The position numbers and the translations under genes were made by a program. 64,000 nucleotides of DNA, taken from Daejeonia sp002484105. Its GTDB lineage: Bacteria; Bacteroidota; Bacteroidia; Flavobacteriales; Weeksellaceae. Where the stretch lies: assembly GCF_051175565.1 (NCBI RefSeq), contig NZ_CP195105.1, forward strand, positions 2,666,001 to 2,730,000, given 5' to 3'. This document shows positions 54,988-64,000 of the stretch, piece by piece. How positions within the stretch are numbered: the first letter of the stretch is position 1; each line of letters starts with the position of its first letter. The notes beneath the pieces are model-generated. The model saw only the letters and a program-made list of their open reading frames with translations, was not told where the DNA came from and did no database searches.

Positions 54988-57317
54988 ATGCAGACACACA
55001 TTCTTGGCTACCCGCGTATTGGCAGCCACAGAGAACTCAAGAAAGCCTGTGAAAAATTCTGGGCAGGAACTCTTGAACTGGACGAACTCGTGCAAACTGG
55101 CAAAAAAATCAGGCAGCAGAACTGGCAGATGCAGAAAGAAGCAGGCATAGACCTGATTCCCTGCAATGATTTTTCTTTTTACGATCAGGTTTTGGACATG
55201 ACACTCACCCTGGGTGCTGTGCCCCCACGTTACAGAAAAATCAATGCCGGAGACGAATCCGAACTTTATTTGCCATGGCAAGAGGCTACCAGAAAAACGG
55301 AGCCGACATCACCGCAATGGAGATGACAAAATGGTTCGACACCAATTACCATTACATCGTTCCTGAATTTCATAAAGATCAGGAATTCCGGCTGAATCTC
55401 CGGAAAATCATGGGCGAGTTCACAGAAGCTAAAAATCTTGGCATTCAGGCAAAACCCATTCTGATTGGTCCCATCAGCTACCTGCTGCTGGGGAAGGAAA
55501 AAGAAGCCAATTTCGACCGCCTGGATCTGATAGAAAGACTCCTTCCCGTCTATCTTCAGATTCTGGAAGAACTTTACAAGGCGGGCGCCGAATGGGTCCA
55601 GTTGGATGAACCTTTTCTGACGACCGATATCCCGGTAAAAGCCAGAAAACTCTACGAAGAAGTTTATCGTGAAATCAGAAAAAAGATCCCGCACCTGAGC
55701 ATTATTCTTGCAACCTATTTTGGCGATCTGGAGGAGAACACATCCCTTGCAACCAGCCTTCCCGTTGAGGTTCTGCATATCGACCTCTGTCGTGCACCCG
55801 CATAGCTTGACAGGCTGCTGAATCAGATTCCGGATTCCCTGTCTCTGTCACTGGGCATTGTAGACGGAAGGAATATCTGGAAAAACGATTTCGACACCTC
55901 GCTTTCCATCATAAAAAAGGCAGCTTCCAAAATCGGTGCAGCCCGTATTTTCCTTGCGCCCTCATGCTCGCTGCTCCATGTGCCGTGTGATCTTTCGTTG
56001 GAAACAGACGACGTATCACTACCTGCCCAGATCAAAAACTCGATGGCTTTTGCCAGACAGAAAGTAATGGAAATAATTGATCTGAAAGACCTCGCACTGG
56101 GAAATCAGCACGAAAAAACAAAACAGGCTTTAGCAGAAAACCGAAAAGCAGCACAGTCTAGAAAACATTCAGCACTCATTCACAGGCCGGAAGTACAGCA
56201 GCGCACAGCAGCCATTGTCCCCGAAGACAGCCGGAGGAAAAGTCCTTTTGCCGAAAGAAGCATCAAGCAACAGCAAACTCTTGATCTTCCACTTTTCCCG
56301 ACCACGACTATTGGCTCCTTCCCTCAGACCAAAGAGATACGAACCTGGCGCTCAAAATTCAGGAAGGGAGAAATTTCGGCAGAAGAATATCACCTGATGC
56401 TGAAACAGGAAACGCAGGATGCCATCCGCAGGCAGGAAAAAATAGGGCTTGATGTTCTCGTACACGGCGAATTTGAAAGAAATGATATGGTGGAATATTT
56501 TGGTGAACAGCTGGAAGGCTTTGCATTCACCAAAAATGGCTGGGTACAGAGCTATGGCAGCCGGTGTGTGAAACCGCCGATTATCTTTGGAGATATCTCA
56601 CGTCCTCACCCGATGACCGTTTATTGGGCAGAATTTGCACAGTCATTAACCTCAAAACCGGTTAAAGGAATGCTGACAGGGCCGTTGACGATACTGCAAT
56701 GGTCTTTTGTCCGCGATGATCAACCGCGGGAGCAGACATGCAAACAGATTGCCCTGGCCATCCGCGAGGAAGTCTGCGATCTGGAAACTGCAGGCATCAG
56801 AATTATCCAGATTGACGAGCCTGCCATCCGCGAAGGACTCCCCCTAAGAAAACGGGACTGGCAGCAATATCTTGACTGGGCAGTAGAATGTTTCCGTATT
56901 TCTTCCTCCGCCGTCAGCGACGAAACGCAGATTCATACCCATATGTGCTATTCAGAATTCAATGACATTATCCGGGATATTGCTGCTATGGATGCAGACG
57001 TGATCACTATTGAATGCTCCCGTTCGCAGATGGATCTTCTCAATGCGTTTGCAGATTTCCGTTATCCCAATGAAATCGGTCCTGGTGTTTACGATATCCA
57101 TTCACCGCGCGTTCCTTCCAGAGAAGAGATGGTCAGCCTGCTAAAAAAAGCTGCCACAGTCATCCCTGCCCATCAATTATGGGTAAATCCGGACTGCGGA
57201 CTGAAAACCCGCCACTGGGAAGAAACCGAAAAAGCACTCAGAACAATGGTGGAAGCCGCCCACGAAGTGACAAAAGGCTTTACGTCCGGCGAAAAACACA
57301 ACCATCACTGGTCCTAA
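54988..57317 (+). pseudogene. metE: Broken cobalamin-independent methionine synthase gene
   Basis: From the ATG at 54988 (MQTHILGYPRIGSHRELKK) this is metE, which methylates homocysteine without B12. It is broken twice. First, after GDESELY the frame shifts: TATTTGCC (55268-55275) lacks one T compared with the expected TATTTTGCC (YFA), and the protein continues one frame over as MARGYQKNGADITAMEMTKWFDTNYHY. Second, codon CAG is TAG at 55803-55805 (RAPA-stop-LDRLLNQIPDS), with the same frame open through to 57317. Restored length is about 776 residues, normal for MetE. The C-terminal zinc ligands remain (HTHMC and NPDCG). It is probably inactive, unless these are sequencing errors or the pieces can complement each other. 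Confidence 0.88.
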
Positions 57318-57380
57318 ATAAAACAGTGGATGATCTGTATAAAGACCTTTATGCAGATCATCATTTTAAATTTCAGAAAA

Positions 57381-58481
57381 ATGAATTCTACAAAAACCAG
57401 ACTCGCCCCGTTCCGGGCAGATCATGTGGGCAGTTTCCTGCGTCCACAGCGGCTGAAAGATGCCAGAAAAAAATTTAATGAAGGAGAAATCTCACAGGAA
57501 GAACTTACCAGAACTGAGGATGAAGAAATCCTGAAACTTATCGCAGAGGAGAAAACTGCAGGACTGAAAAGTATCACCGACGGAGAATTCCGCCGTGCAT
57601 GGTGGCATTTTGACTTTATGCAGAATCTTCTGGGTGCCGAACTCACCGAAGGCGAACCGTATGCTTTCCATGATGTTACTACCAGAAGCCATATTGTAAA
57701 AATCAATGCCCCGATACGTTATAATCCGCAACATCCTTTTTTCCGTCATTTCACGTTTTTAAAAGAGCATACCGGTGAAGGTTTTACGGCAAAGCAAACC
57801 ATCCCGAGTCCGAATATGTTCTTCAATCCGAAAATCAGAAATACTCCCGTCTATCCTAACCTTAAGGATCTTGCGAAGGATCTGTCGGAAGCCTATCGCC
57901 AAACAATCCGTCATTTTTACGATCTCGGATGCAGATATCTGCAGCTGGATGATGTATTCTGGGCCAATCTGGTTGACAAAAAACAACGCGAGAACATCTC
58001 AAATGAAGGAACAGACCCCGACAGACTGGCCGATTTGTGCACTGAAGTCATCAATAACGCACTGGCCGACAAGCCTGAAGATATGCTCATCACCATGCAT
58101 GTGTGCCGCGGAAACTTTCATTCTTCCTGGATCTATTCCGGCGGATATGATGTGATTGCAGATGCCCTTTTTGCCGTAAATGTCGATGCCTTCTTCCTTG
58201 AATATGATGACGAACGCAGCGGAAGTTTTGCACCTCTGGCAAGATCTCATGAGCAAAATATCGTACTGGGACTTATCACTTCCAAAACCGGAACGCTGGA
58301 AGATCCGGAGAATATCAGAAGAAGAATCCGGGAAGCCTCGGAATTTGTGCCTTTAGACCACCTGTTTCTCAGCCCGCAATGTGGCTTTTCATCAACGGAA
58401 GAAGGGAACGTACTGGCAGAAAAGGAACAATGGAAAAAAGTAAAGATGATGACACAACTTGCCGAAGAAATCTGGAAATAA
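57381..58481 (+). CDS. MetE C-terminal-like methyltransferase (YxjG/YxjH type)
   Basis: The ATG at 57381 is preferred because it gives the family start (FRADHVGSFLRPQRL); the product is 366 residues, matching the short YxjG/YxjH proteins that contain only the catalytic C-terminal MetE fold. Signatures are SITDGEFRRAWWHFDF, YLQLDDVFWA, zinc-ligand motif MHVCRGNF, and SPQCGFSST. It may transfer a methyl group to homocysteine or another thiol, but its methyl donor is not established. It lies 63 bases after the broken metE and should share its cobalamin-riboswitch transcript, so it could partly replace the lost activity. Confidence 0.85.
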   Translation: MNSTKTRLAPFRADHVGSFLRPQRLKDARKKFNEGEISQEELTRTEDEEILKLIAEEKTAGLKSITDGEFRRAWWHFDFMQNLLGAELTEGEPYAFHDVTTRSHIVKINAPIRYNPQHPFFRHFTFLKEHTGEGFTAKQTIPSPNMFFNPKIRNTPVYPNLKDLAKDLSEAYRQTIRHFYDLGCRYLQLDDVFWANLVDKKQRENISNEGTDPDRLADLCTEVINNALADKPEDMLITMHVCRGNFHSSWIYSGGYDVIADALFAVNVDAFFLEYDDERSGSFAPLARSHEQNIVLGLITSKTGTLEDPENIRRRIREASEFVPLDHLFLSPQCGFSSTEEGNVLAEKEQWKKVKMMTQLAEEIWK

Positions 58482-58482
58482 G

Positions 58483-58731
58483 ATGAAACACGAAGAAAAA
58501 TACTGCCCCAGATGCAAAAACGCTTTTGAATGCAAAGCCGGCTCCATCATGCTTTGCCAGTGTATGGAGGTCAGGCTTGATGACGAGGAACGAAGCTATA
58601 TCAGCTCCCACTACGAAGACTGCCTGTGCGCGCAGTGCATGAGGGAACTGAAATCAGAATTTCATCGGCGGAAATTTCAGGATAAGCTGAAAAGCATTCT
58701 GGGTGTATTTTACAGAGAACCGGGTAAATAA
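58483..58731 (+). CDS. Small Cys-rich CWC-type protein
   Basis: The chosen ATG at 58483 is 1 base after the previous stop, suggesting coupling; the product is 82 residues. It has CPRCKNAFECKAGSIMLCQC and CLCAQCMREL with paired cysteines typical of the Cys-rich CWC family and probably binds metal. The function is unknown. It is the last gene of the metE-riboswitch transcript. Confidence 0.8.
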   Translation: MKHEEKYCPRCKNAFECKAGSIMLCQCMEVRLDDEERSYISSHYEDCLCAQCMRELKSEFHRRKFQDKLKSILGVFYREPGK

Positions 58732-58791
58732 ATTGATGGTACAACCGTATATTATTTTCGTCGAAACAGGTAATATTATGATGTATTACCG

Positions 58792-58799
58792 TAGATTTG
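58792..58799 (+). promoter_or_regulatory. Possible -7 box upstream of the amidotransferase gene
   Basis: TAGATTTG matches the TAnnTTTG pattern 25 bases before the start codon. No TTG is at the expected -33 distance. Confidence 0.35.
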
Positions 58800-58824
58800 G
58801 ATTTTCAACAATGCATTAACGAAA

Positions 58825-59520
58825 ATGAAAGTTCACTGTCTGACACACGTTTCCTATGAAGGCCCCGGCTATATTCTGCAATGGCTTGAGAAAAAAGAAC
58901 ATTCCATTACCTTTACCCGGTTTTATGAGGACGCTGCGCTGCCTGATGTTTCTTCCATTGACGCAGTAGTGGTAATGGGCGGACCAATGGGTACGAGCGA
59001 TGAAGAAAATTTCCCGTGGCTGCGAAAAGAGAAGGAATTTCTGTACCGGTGTATCGCCGCCGGAAAAAGAATTCTCGGCATTTGTCTCGGGGCACAGCTG
59101 ATTGCCGAAGTGCTGGGCGCAGACATCCACACTGCTCCCTATAAAGAAATCGGATGGTTCCCCGTTTATCCTGCTGAAAACACTCTGCAAACGACATGGT
59201 TTACACAGCTTTTTGAACAGAAACCTATGCTTTTTCACTGGCATGGCGATCAGTTTATGCTGCCGCAGAAAAGCCCCGATCTTCTGAAAACCGATGCTTT
59301 ATCGCATCAGGCCTTTCTTTGTGGGAACGGCATTATTGGTTTGCAGTTTCATGCGGAAGTAACAGAATACTCCCTGAACGATATGCTGGAAAACGGAAAA
59401 AATGAACTTTCCGAAAATGGAAAATACATTCAGAATGCAGATTTCATCCGATGCAACAGCCATTTCATTCCCTCTTGCAACCGTCTTATGTCTCAGATTC
59501 TGGAAAAATGGCTGGGATAG
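58825..59520 (+). CDS. Class I glutamine amidotransferase-like protein
   Basis: This 231-residue cytoplasmic protein has the GATase1 fold with VVVMGGPMGTSDE, the nucleophile C87 in GICLGAQ, the FHWHGDQF segment and the catalytic H176/E178 in QFHAEVT. It resembles stand-alone GMP-synthase-like amidotransferases (such as YfeJ-type or gamma-glutamyl-processing proteins) rather than a synthase subunit. The synthase partner and substrate are unknown, and no purine gene is nearby. Confidence 0.85.
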   Translation: MKVHCLTHVSYEGPGYILQWLEKKEHSITFTRFYEDAALPDVSSIDAVVVMGGPMGTSDEENFPWLRKEKEFLYRCIAAGKRILGICLGAQLIAEVLGADIHTAPYKEIGWFPVYPAENTLQTTWFTQLFEQKPMLFHWHGDQFMLPQKSPDLLKTDALSHQAFLCGNGIIGLQFHAEVTEYSLNDMLENGKNELSENGKYIQNADFIRCNSHFIPSCNRLMSQILEKWLG

Positions 59521-59535
59521 AGATATTATGCACTC

Positions 59536-59572
59536 TAAAAAACGAGAGGCTGTCCGGTATGGGCAGCCTCTC
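59536..59572 (-). terminator. Terminator of the T9SS cargo gene
   Basis: A 12-bp stem GAGAGGCTGTCC/GGGCAGCCTCTC (one G-U pair) with loop GGTAT. Read on the minus strand it is followed by GTTTTTTAG, so it fits termination of the minus-strand gene ending at 59598, and it may also stop the convergent amidotransferase transcript. Confidence 0.8.
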
Positions 59573-59597
59573 TAGGTAAGAATTGGATGAAAATATG

Positions 59598-61604
59598 TTA
59601 TTTCTTGATAATCTTAATCGTTTTCACATGACCGTTTTCAAAAGTTACTTTGCCAACATAGACACCTGACGGAAGGTTTCCGAGATTGATTTCTGATTTT
59701 TTGCTGTCCGTTGCAAAACCTTTGACCAGTTTCCCTGCCGCATCATAGATGGAGATGTCTTTCATCATGTCCGTGCTGCTGACATTCATAACATCCGTTA
59801 CAGGATTCGGATAGTAGCTGAATGAATTGCGTGTGGCATCATTTACTCCCAGATTTTCAGAAACATTTACCAGATAATCTTCGGTAGAGCCATATCCAAA
59901 AGTGCTTGCATCACATGCATCTGTAATAGCATTGCCCCAGTTGATCAGTACACGCATCCTTGTCAGTCCGGTTTTGGCATCTTCAGGGACAGCTATGTTT
60001 CCTGTCAATTGGACGCCATCTTCACCGGTAGAAACAATAGCACCAAGTTCATAAACTTCACCTTCATCAGTAAACAATCCATTCTGGTTCCAGTCTATGA
60101 AGGCAGTAACGTAATCAGATTCTACACCGTAGTTATTGGCTTCTATGGCAATAGGGTATGTTTTTCCCTGCTCTACTTCTGCTTTCTGATCCAGATAATA
60201 CTCATTGGGTGTAGTACCATATATATCGGAGGCATTGTCGATTCCTGCAAAAACAACTTTAGAAATATTGTCTATATAGTATGCCGGCGAAATCGTGCAG
60301 TAATAATCGTTGACGGTAACACTAAAAGAGCCGACATACAGAATTTTACCGTTTGCGTCCACCAGATGATACACGATATTGGTAGTGCCCAGTGGGAATG
60401 CAGCTCCCGAATCAGGCCCTTCTACTTTTACCATCTGCAATCCATCTGAAGAACCGCTACCGCAGCTGATGGAAACTTCATAGTTGACAATTTTAGTCTG
60501 CTGATCTATCTGATCTACCGAGGTGACAATATTGTCAGGTACCACCAGCTTGCAGTCATTATCGGAAATAAGATTTCCATTCAGATTCACCGCCCATCCG
60601 GAAGCGAAAATCGGCGGAATGGTATTATCGAAACCTCCCACAAAATTTCCGTCAGGAGAGATACCCATTCCGGTCCCTAACTTGCCATCTGAAGTCCCTA
60701 TTTCCACACCATTTGCAGTAAGGATATCTTTTAGAAGTACAGGATTATTTCCCAGTTTGGGATTGTAAATAATGACATCTCTGGCGCCTATATCTCCAGC
60801 ATAACCTACCGCTGTACCATCATCAGAAACTGCAACAAAAACAGCACTGCTGTAACCTGAAGGAGGCAGCAGAGACTTAAATTCTCCAGTATTGATGTTG
60901 TAGGTAAAAGGTTTATATCCCTGTGAACCAACAACCAGCCCGCTATCATTGATATCAGAAGCTTCACCGGATTGAGGATTGCTTTCATCAAAATTGATCA
61001 GATGATACTTTCCGTCTGTTGTATAATAGGCAGGCAACCAAAATGTACTTCCGTTGATGGAGTAACGGTTGATAAATCCGGCGACAATCCCGCTGCTGTT
61101 GACAGCCTCACCACGGCCATACTCGAAGGTATCATCACTTGCATATTTCACCAGTGTACCTGTACTGGTATTGTAAAGAAAGGCATAGCTGTTGGAAACA
61201 CTTGACGAAATCTGTCCGGTAACATAAAGACCGTTGGAAGAAATATCATTTGCATCACTGAACCAGCTGTTTCCCGGAGTATCCCCAGCGAAATATCCAA
61301 TAGCGTTCCAGACACCATTGTGCCGGTAGCCGGCCTGTCCCAGTTCTTCACCATTAGCATCCACATAGGATACGAGCCCGGCAACATCGCCCTGAACATT
61401 CATTCTGTTGGTACCTTCACCATTTTCTGTTACTGTAACGGTGTTGGTTGAATAGTCATAGTCACCTGAACCGATAATTCCCTTACCACCATTGCTGATG
61501 TCATAAATACGGGATCCCCAGCCCGGGACAATCTTCATTTCCATATTCTGCGCATGGGAAGCCACAAACAGAAACGGAAGCATAACACTGTAAATTTTCT
61601 TCAT
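59598..61604 (-). CDS. T9SS cargo with HAF-repeat, HYR-like and GEVED-like regions
   Basis: This 668-residue secreted protein has a signal peptide ending ASHAQ (about residue 19). Repeats of the HAF type follow (DISNGGKGIIGSGDY, DINDSGLVVGSQG, AVSDDGTAVGYAGD, GISPDGNFVGGFD), then a hyalin-like segment (FPLGTTNIVYHLVDANG), a GEVED domain (AFIDWNQNGLFTDEGEVYELG and GYGSTEDYLVNV) and a type A T9SS sorting domain (YYPNPVTD to KTIKIIKK). It should be surface-attached or released. The role is unknown; such proteins are often adhesive. It is a single gene with its own promoter and terminator. Confidence 0.8.
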   Translation of the reverse strand: MKKIYSVMLPFLFVASHAQNMEMKIVPGWGSRIYDISNGGKGIIGSGDYDYSTNTVTVTENGEGTNRMNVQGDVAGLVSYVDANGEELGQAGYRHNGVWNAIGYFAGDTPGNSWFSDANDISSNGLYVTGQISSSVSNSYAFLYNTSTGTLVKYASDDTFEYGRGEAVNSSGIVAGFINRYSINGSTFWLPAYYTTDGKYHLINFDESNPQSGEASDINDSGLVVGSQGYKPFTYNINTGEFKSLLPPSGYSSAVFVAVSDDGTAVGYAGDIGARDVIIYNPKLGNNPVLLKDILTANGVEIGTSDGKLGTGMGISPDGNFVGGFDNTIPPIFASGWAVNLNGNLISDNDCKLVVPDNIVTSVDQIDQQTKIVNYEVSISCGSGSSDGLQMVKVEGPDSGAAFPLGTTNIVYHLVDANGKILYVGSFSVTVNDYYCTISPAYYIDNISKVVFAGIDNASDIYGTTPNEYYLDQKAEVEQGKTYPIAIEANNYGVESDYVTAFIDWNQNGLFTDEGEVYELGAIVSTGEDGVQLTGNIAVPEDAKTGLTRMRVLINWGNAITDACDASTFGYGSTEDYLVNVSENLGVNDATRNSFSYYPNPVTDVMNVSSTDMMKDISIYDAAGKLVKGFATDSKKSEINLGNLPSGVYVGKVTFENGHVKTIKIIKK

Positions 61605-61655
61605 GTTAAATTTTTTTTGATTCTTTAATTCCTCCGGAACTTATCCGGTATTGAG

Positions 61656-61663
61656 CAAATGTA
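61656..61663 (-). promoter_or_regulatory. -7 box of the T9SS cargo gene
   Basis: On the minus strand TACATTTG is a perfect TAnnTTTG match, 51 bases upstream of the start codon; TTTC rather than TTG lies at the -33 distance. Confidence 0.45.
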
Positions 61664-61873
61664 TCTTTTAACAGCATGATCAGAAAATAAAAGGCTTTTA
61701 AAATTCATGAATTGCGAAAACACAAAAGAACAAATTACTGATTAACAATCTTTTAAAAATACAAAAATAACAGTCTTTTAAAAAGGGTATGAATATAAAA
61801 AAGTCAAGAATCTACCAGAAAAAACTGCAATTAAAATAAAATTTCAAACATCCCCCCCAAAATTAAGGATCCT

Positions 61874-62794
61874 TTAGAAATGATAATTATCCTCCGGCTG
61901 CTGGCTGTCTCGGAATTTACTTGGTGTGATCCCCGTTTTGTGTTTGAAGAAATAACTGAAATTCGGCTGGTCGGAAAAACCAAGAAGAAGGCTGATCTCC
62001 AGAAGGGATTTATCGGTATAGAGCAGCAGTACTTTTGCTTCTTCCAGAATACGGTTTTTGATATGGTTGCCAAGGCTTTGTCCAGTATGGGATTTGAGAA
62101 CGGTATTCAGGTAGTTGGGATGTACGGAAAGCATTTCTGCATAAGCCGTGGCGGTGGTGACAATCGGTTCGGCATTTTCTTTGCCAATCTGCGAAATATT
62201 TTTTTCCAGCAACTCCAGAAAATGGTGTACAAGGCCAAATCCGGAGTCGGTTTTCGCTGCTGTGGCAAACTGTCCGATGCGGAAGGTTTCAATAAGAATC
62301 ATCTGCAAAACAGAACCTGCTGCCAGCAGGCTGTCCGTTCCGCCGGAAATGATTTCCTCCTCTGTTCTTTCAAAAAAACGGTTGATTTTCTCCACTTCGC
62401 GGTTCAGTTTAACGATGCTTCGTTCTTTGTCCTGAAAAAAGCCATAGCGGTCCAGCAACATTCTCAGACTCGGATTCAGGTCAAGAAACGGTTTTCTGAT
62501 CATACAGAAATATCCGCTGTTTTCTGTGGCGAGGTTCTTCCAGGAAATAATATCCGAAGGGTGTACAAATACTATCGTAGGCTCGTCAATGTAATAGGTT
62601 TTGAGGCCGAATGTAAACACACCGCGCCCTTTGTCCATATACAGGATCAGGTAAAAATCTCTGCGGTTGGGTGACAAATAATTTTTGCATGTAGTCCTTG
62701 TCCGGTCAAATACCCGGAAAACCCAGTCTTTTTCCGTCTCCCGAACCGGCACAAAATCAGGCACGTCATGCAGAAAATCAATTTTCTTCTCCAT
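61874..62794 (-). CDS. AraC-family transcriptional regulator
   Basis: In-frame ATGs lie upstream at 62824 and 62803, but the ATG at 62794 is preferred (MEKKIDFLHDVPDF), giving 306 residues. An N-terminal cupin-like sensor (YLILYMDKGRGVFTFG, VHPSDIISW) precedes the two-helix-turn-helix AraC domain (VTTATAYAEMLSVHPNYLNTVLKSHTG and ISLLLGFSDQPNFSYFFKHKTGITPSKFR). It is 34 bases downstream of the decarboxylase gene on the same strand and may control it. The inducer is unknown. Confidence 0.9.
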   Translation of the reverse strand: MEKKIDFLHDVPDFVPVRETEKDWVFRVFDRTRTTCKNYLSPNRRDFYLILYMDKGRGVFTFGLKTYYIDEPTIVFVHPSDIISWKNLATENSGYFCMIRKPFLDLNPSLRMLLDRYGFFQDKERSIVKLNREVEKINRFFERTEEEIISGGTDSLLAAGSVLQMILIETFRIGQFATAAKTDSGFGLVHHFLELLEKNISQIGKENAEPIVTTATAYAEMLSVHPNYLNTVLKSHTGQSLGNHIKNRILEEAKVLLLYTDKSLLEISLLLGFSDQPNFSYFFKHKTGITPSKFRDSQQPEDNYHF

Positions 62795-62828
62795 ACAGAT
62801 CATTTTTCGGGAAACAATGTACAAAAAA

Positions 62829-64000
62829 TTATTCTTCTGTTTTCCGGCTCATAGACCGTGACAGGTTGATAATTCCCTGCGGGTAGTCTTGTTTTTCCAG
62901 CATCAGTTCTACAAAACGGAACTGGTCAGGATATTCGTCGATATAATAAAGACTTTCCTTAAGATCGGCAAGATTGGTGGCCTTATTGATATAAACATTT
63001 TGCCCTTCTGTGGGTTTCATAGCAGCTACCAGTGTTTGCCAGTCTATTTTGGGAATATCATTGTAGATTTCTTCAGGGCCGTTTATGGCTCTTTCAATAC
63101 TGTATCCGTCATTGTTCAACAGAAAAACTACCGGTGCTGTGCCGAAACGCATCATGGCAATTATTTCCTGAAGTGTCATGAGAGCAGATCCGTCACCTAT
63201 AAAAAGTACTGTGCGCCTCTCGGGCGCTGCAAGCTGTGCGCCAAGAGCAGCAGGAAGTGTATATCCGATAGATCCCCAGATGGGTTGCCCAATAAAATCT
63301 ACCCCATTTGGAAGCATCACATCACAGATACCGTAAAAACTGGTTCCCTGCTCTGCGATAACAATGTCGCCGGGTTTCAGGATTTCACCAATGCTGTTCC
63401 AGAGAAGTTTCTGATGCAGCAGTGTTTGGGGAGCTGTATCGGTGGTTTCAGGCAGCAGAAACGGATATTCTGTGTGTTGTTTTTGCGAGGGATAATCGAT
63501 TTCATCAAAAATTTCTGTCAATGCCTGCACAGCTTCTTTCATGGTGATATCGAAGTGGTCTCCGGCAACGGAAGACTGAAATGGATTTATCTCAATAGAT
63601 CTGTCTTTCGGAATCGCGGTAGTGAAATTATAGGTCATCCCATCAGTAAACATGGCTCCGACAGAGATCACCAACGACTCACCCTCAAGATAATGTTTTA
63701 CCTGATCAGAGCTGCCGGCTCCGTTATAAATTCCCAAAAAGCCGGAGCGCGATTCATCAAACAGGCCTTTTCCGGCAGACAGGGTTGCGTAGGGCAGCGC
63801 ATAGCGATCCAGCAGCATCCCGACAGACTTTTCAAGGCCGAAACGACGTACCAGAAAGTCTGCAAGCAACGAAATGCGTCCCGAATATTTCTGTACCAGT
63901 TCTCTGGCTTTGTCCTTAAATGTACCGATCATTTCCTGGGGAGAAGAGAAGTTCAAACGCTCTGTAATGTGATCCCGGGGAGTTTCACAAGGCGCAACAG
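62829..64000 (-). CDS. Thiamine-pyrophosphate 2-oxo-acid decarboxylase (cut by window edge)
   Basis: The open frame continues past position 64000, so the N-terminal part is missing; about 390 residues are visible. The C-terminal TPP-binding domain has the motif GDGSALMTLQEIIAMM through NNDGYSIERAI, and a WGSIGYTLPAALGAQLA segment. The visible part matches pyruvate, indolepyruvate or phenylpyruvate decarboxylases. The substrate is not resolvable. The downstream AraC regulator may control it. Confidence 0.88.
   Translation of the reverse strand, partial: VAPCETPRDHITERLNFSSPQEMIGTFKDKARELVQKYSGRISLLADFLVRRFGLEKSVGMLLDRYALPYATLSAGKGLFDESRSGFLGIYNGAGSSDQVKHYLEGESLVISVGAMFTDGMTYNFTTAIPKDRSIEINPFQSSVAGDHFDITMKEAVQALTEIFDEIDYPSQKQHTEYPFLLPETTDTAPQTLLHQKLLWNSIGEILKPGDIVIAEQGTSFYGICDVMLPNGVDFIGQPIWGSIGYTLPAALGAQLAAPERRTVLFIGDGSALMTLQEIIAMMRFGTAPVVFLLNNDGYSIERAINGPEEIYNDIPKIDWQTLVAAMKPTEGQNVYINKATNLADLKESLYYIDEYPDQFRFVELMLEKQDYPQGIINLSRSMSRKTEE

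Noticed and set aside
55275..55805. The middle piece of metE as a separate gene with its own start
   Set aside because: Its sequence joins the preceding and following pieces exactly as in full-length MetE, so it is better read as part of one broken gene.
61880..62674. A 264-codon plus-strand frame opposite the AraC regulator
   Set aside because: It mirrors a clear AraC gene and has no recognisable domain, signal or promoter.

Overview
The window looks like a chromosomal segment of a Bacteroidota bacterium, most likely class Flavobacteriia (Chryseobacterium or Elizabethkingia-like). The signs are SusC/SusD/SusE-type outer-membrane glycan proteins, several proteins with a type IX secretion (T9SS) C-terminal sorting domain, many Bacteroidota-type signal peptides and lipoboxes, no Shine-Dalgarno sequences, and promoter-like TAnnTTTG -7 boxes. 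I saw no rRNA, tRNA, CRISPR array or intact insertion sequence.

Layout. (1) 72-1880: an isolated TonB-dependent receptor with a hairpin-forming MITE-like element upstream of its start. (2) 2290-37190: a large polysaccharide-utilisation region aimed mainly at alpha-mannan. The left arm encodes galM, GH130 and GH92. The main arm, all on the minus strand, runs susC-susD-susE-GH76-GH2-GH92-GH125-GH92, then LacZ-type GH2 with a lectin domain, GH67, a double SGNH esterase and GH97. A LacI-family regulator, a cupin phosphomannose isomerase and a divergent ROK sugar kinase sit next to susC. A T9SS seven-blade repeat protein (7636-9210) lies between the arms. Near-identical palindromes resembling ACTAAATCGATTTAGT occur in front of susC, the left-arm GH92 gene and the isomerase/kinase pair, and predict one LacI regulon from surface capture to entry of mannose into glycolysis.

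(3) 37225-39747: a five-gene minus-strand operon (Rrf2 regulator, RIC-type iron-sulfur repair protein, hemerythrin-like protein, DUF488 protein, group III truncated globin), probably a nitrosative/oxidative stress module. (4) 39937-46000: miscellaneous genes, including a frameshifted membrane endonuclease/exonuclease/phosphatase-family gene, a FAD oxidoreductase, a translationally coupled radical-SAM/partner pair thought to act on DNA, a GntR regulator with a LacI-like sensor domain, and a DUF202 membrane protein. (5) 46134-58731: a methionine/vitamin B12 region. PatB-type C-S lyase is followed by a cobalamin riboswitch controlling btuB, a btuG-like propeller lipoprotein, another surface lipoprotein and a T9SS-sorted DUF5074-type protein. 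A second cobalamin riboswitch precedes metE, which carries a frameshift and an in-frame stop, followed by a short MetE-like gene and a Cys-rich protein.

(6) 58825-64000: a class I glutamine amidotransferase, a T9SS cargo with HAF/HYR/GEVED-like regions, an AraC regulator and a thiamine-pyrophosphate 2-oxo-acid decarboxylase cut by the window edge.

Family assignments come from recognising motifs by eye. No database search was run. Substrates within glycoside hydrolase families and the regulon are inferences.
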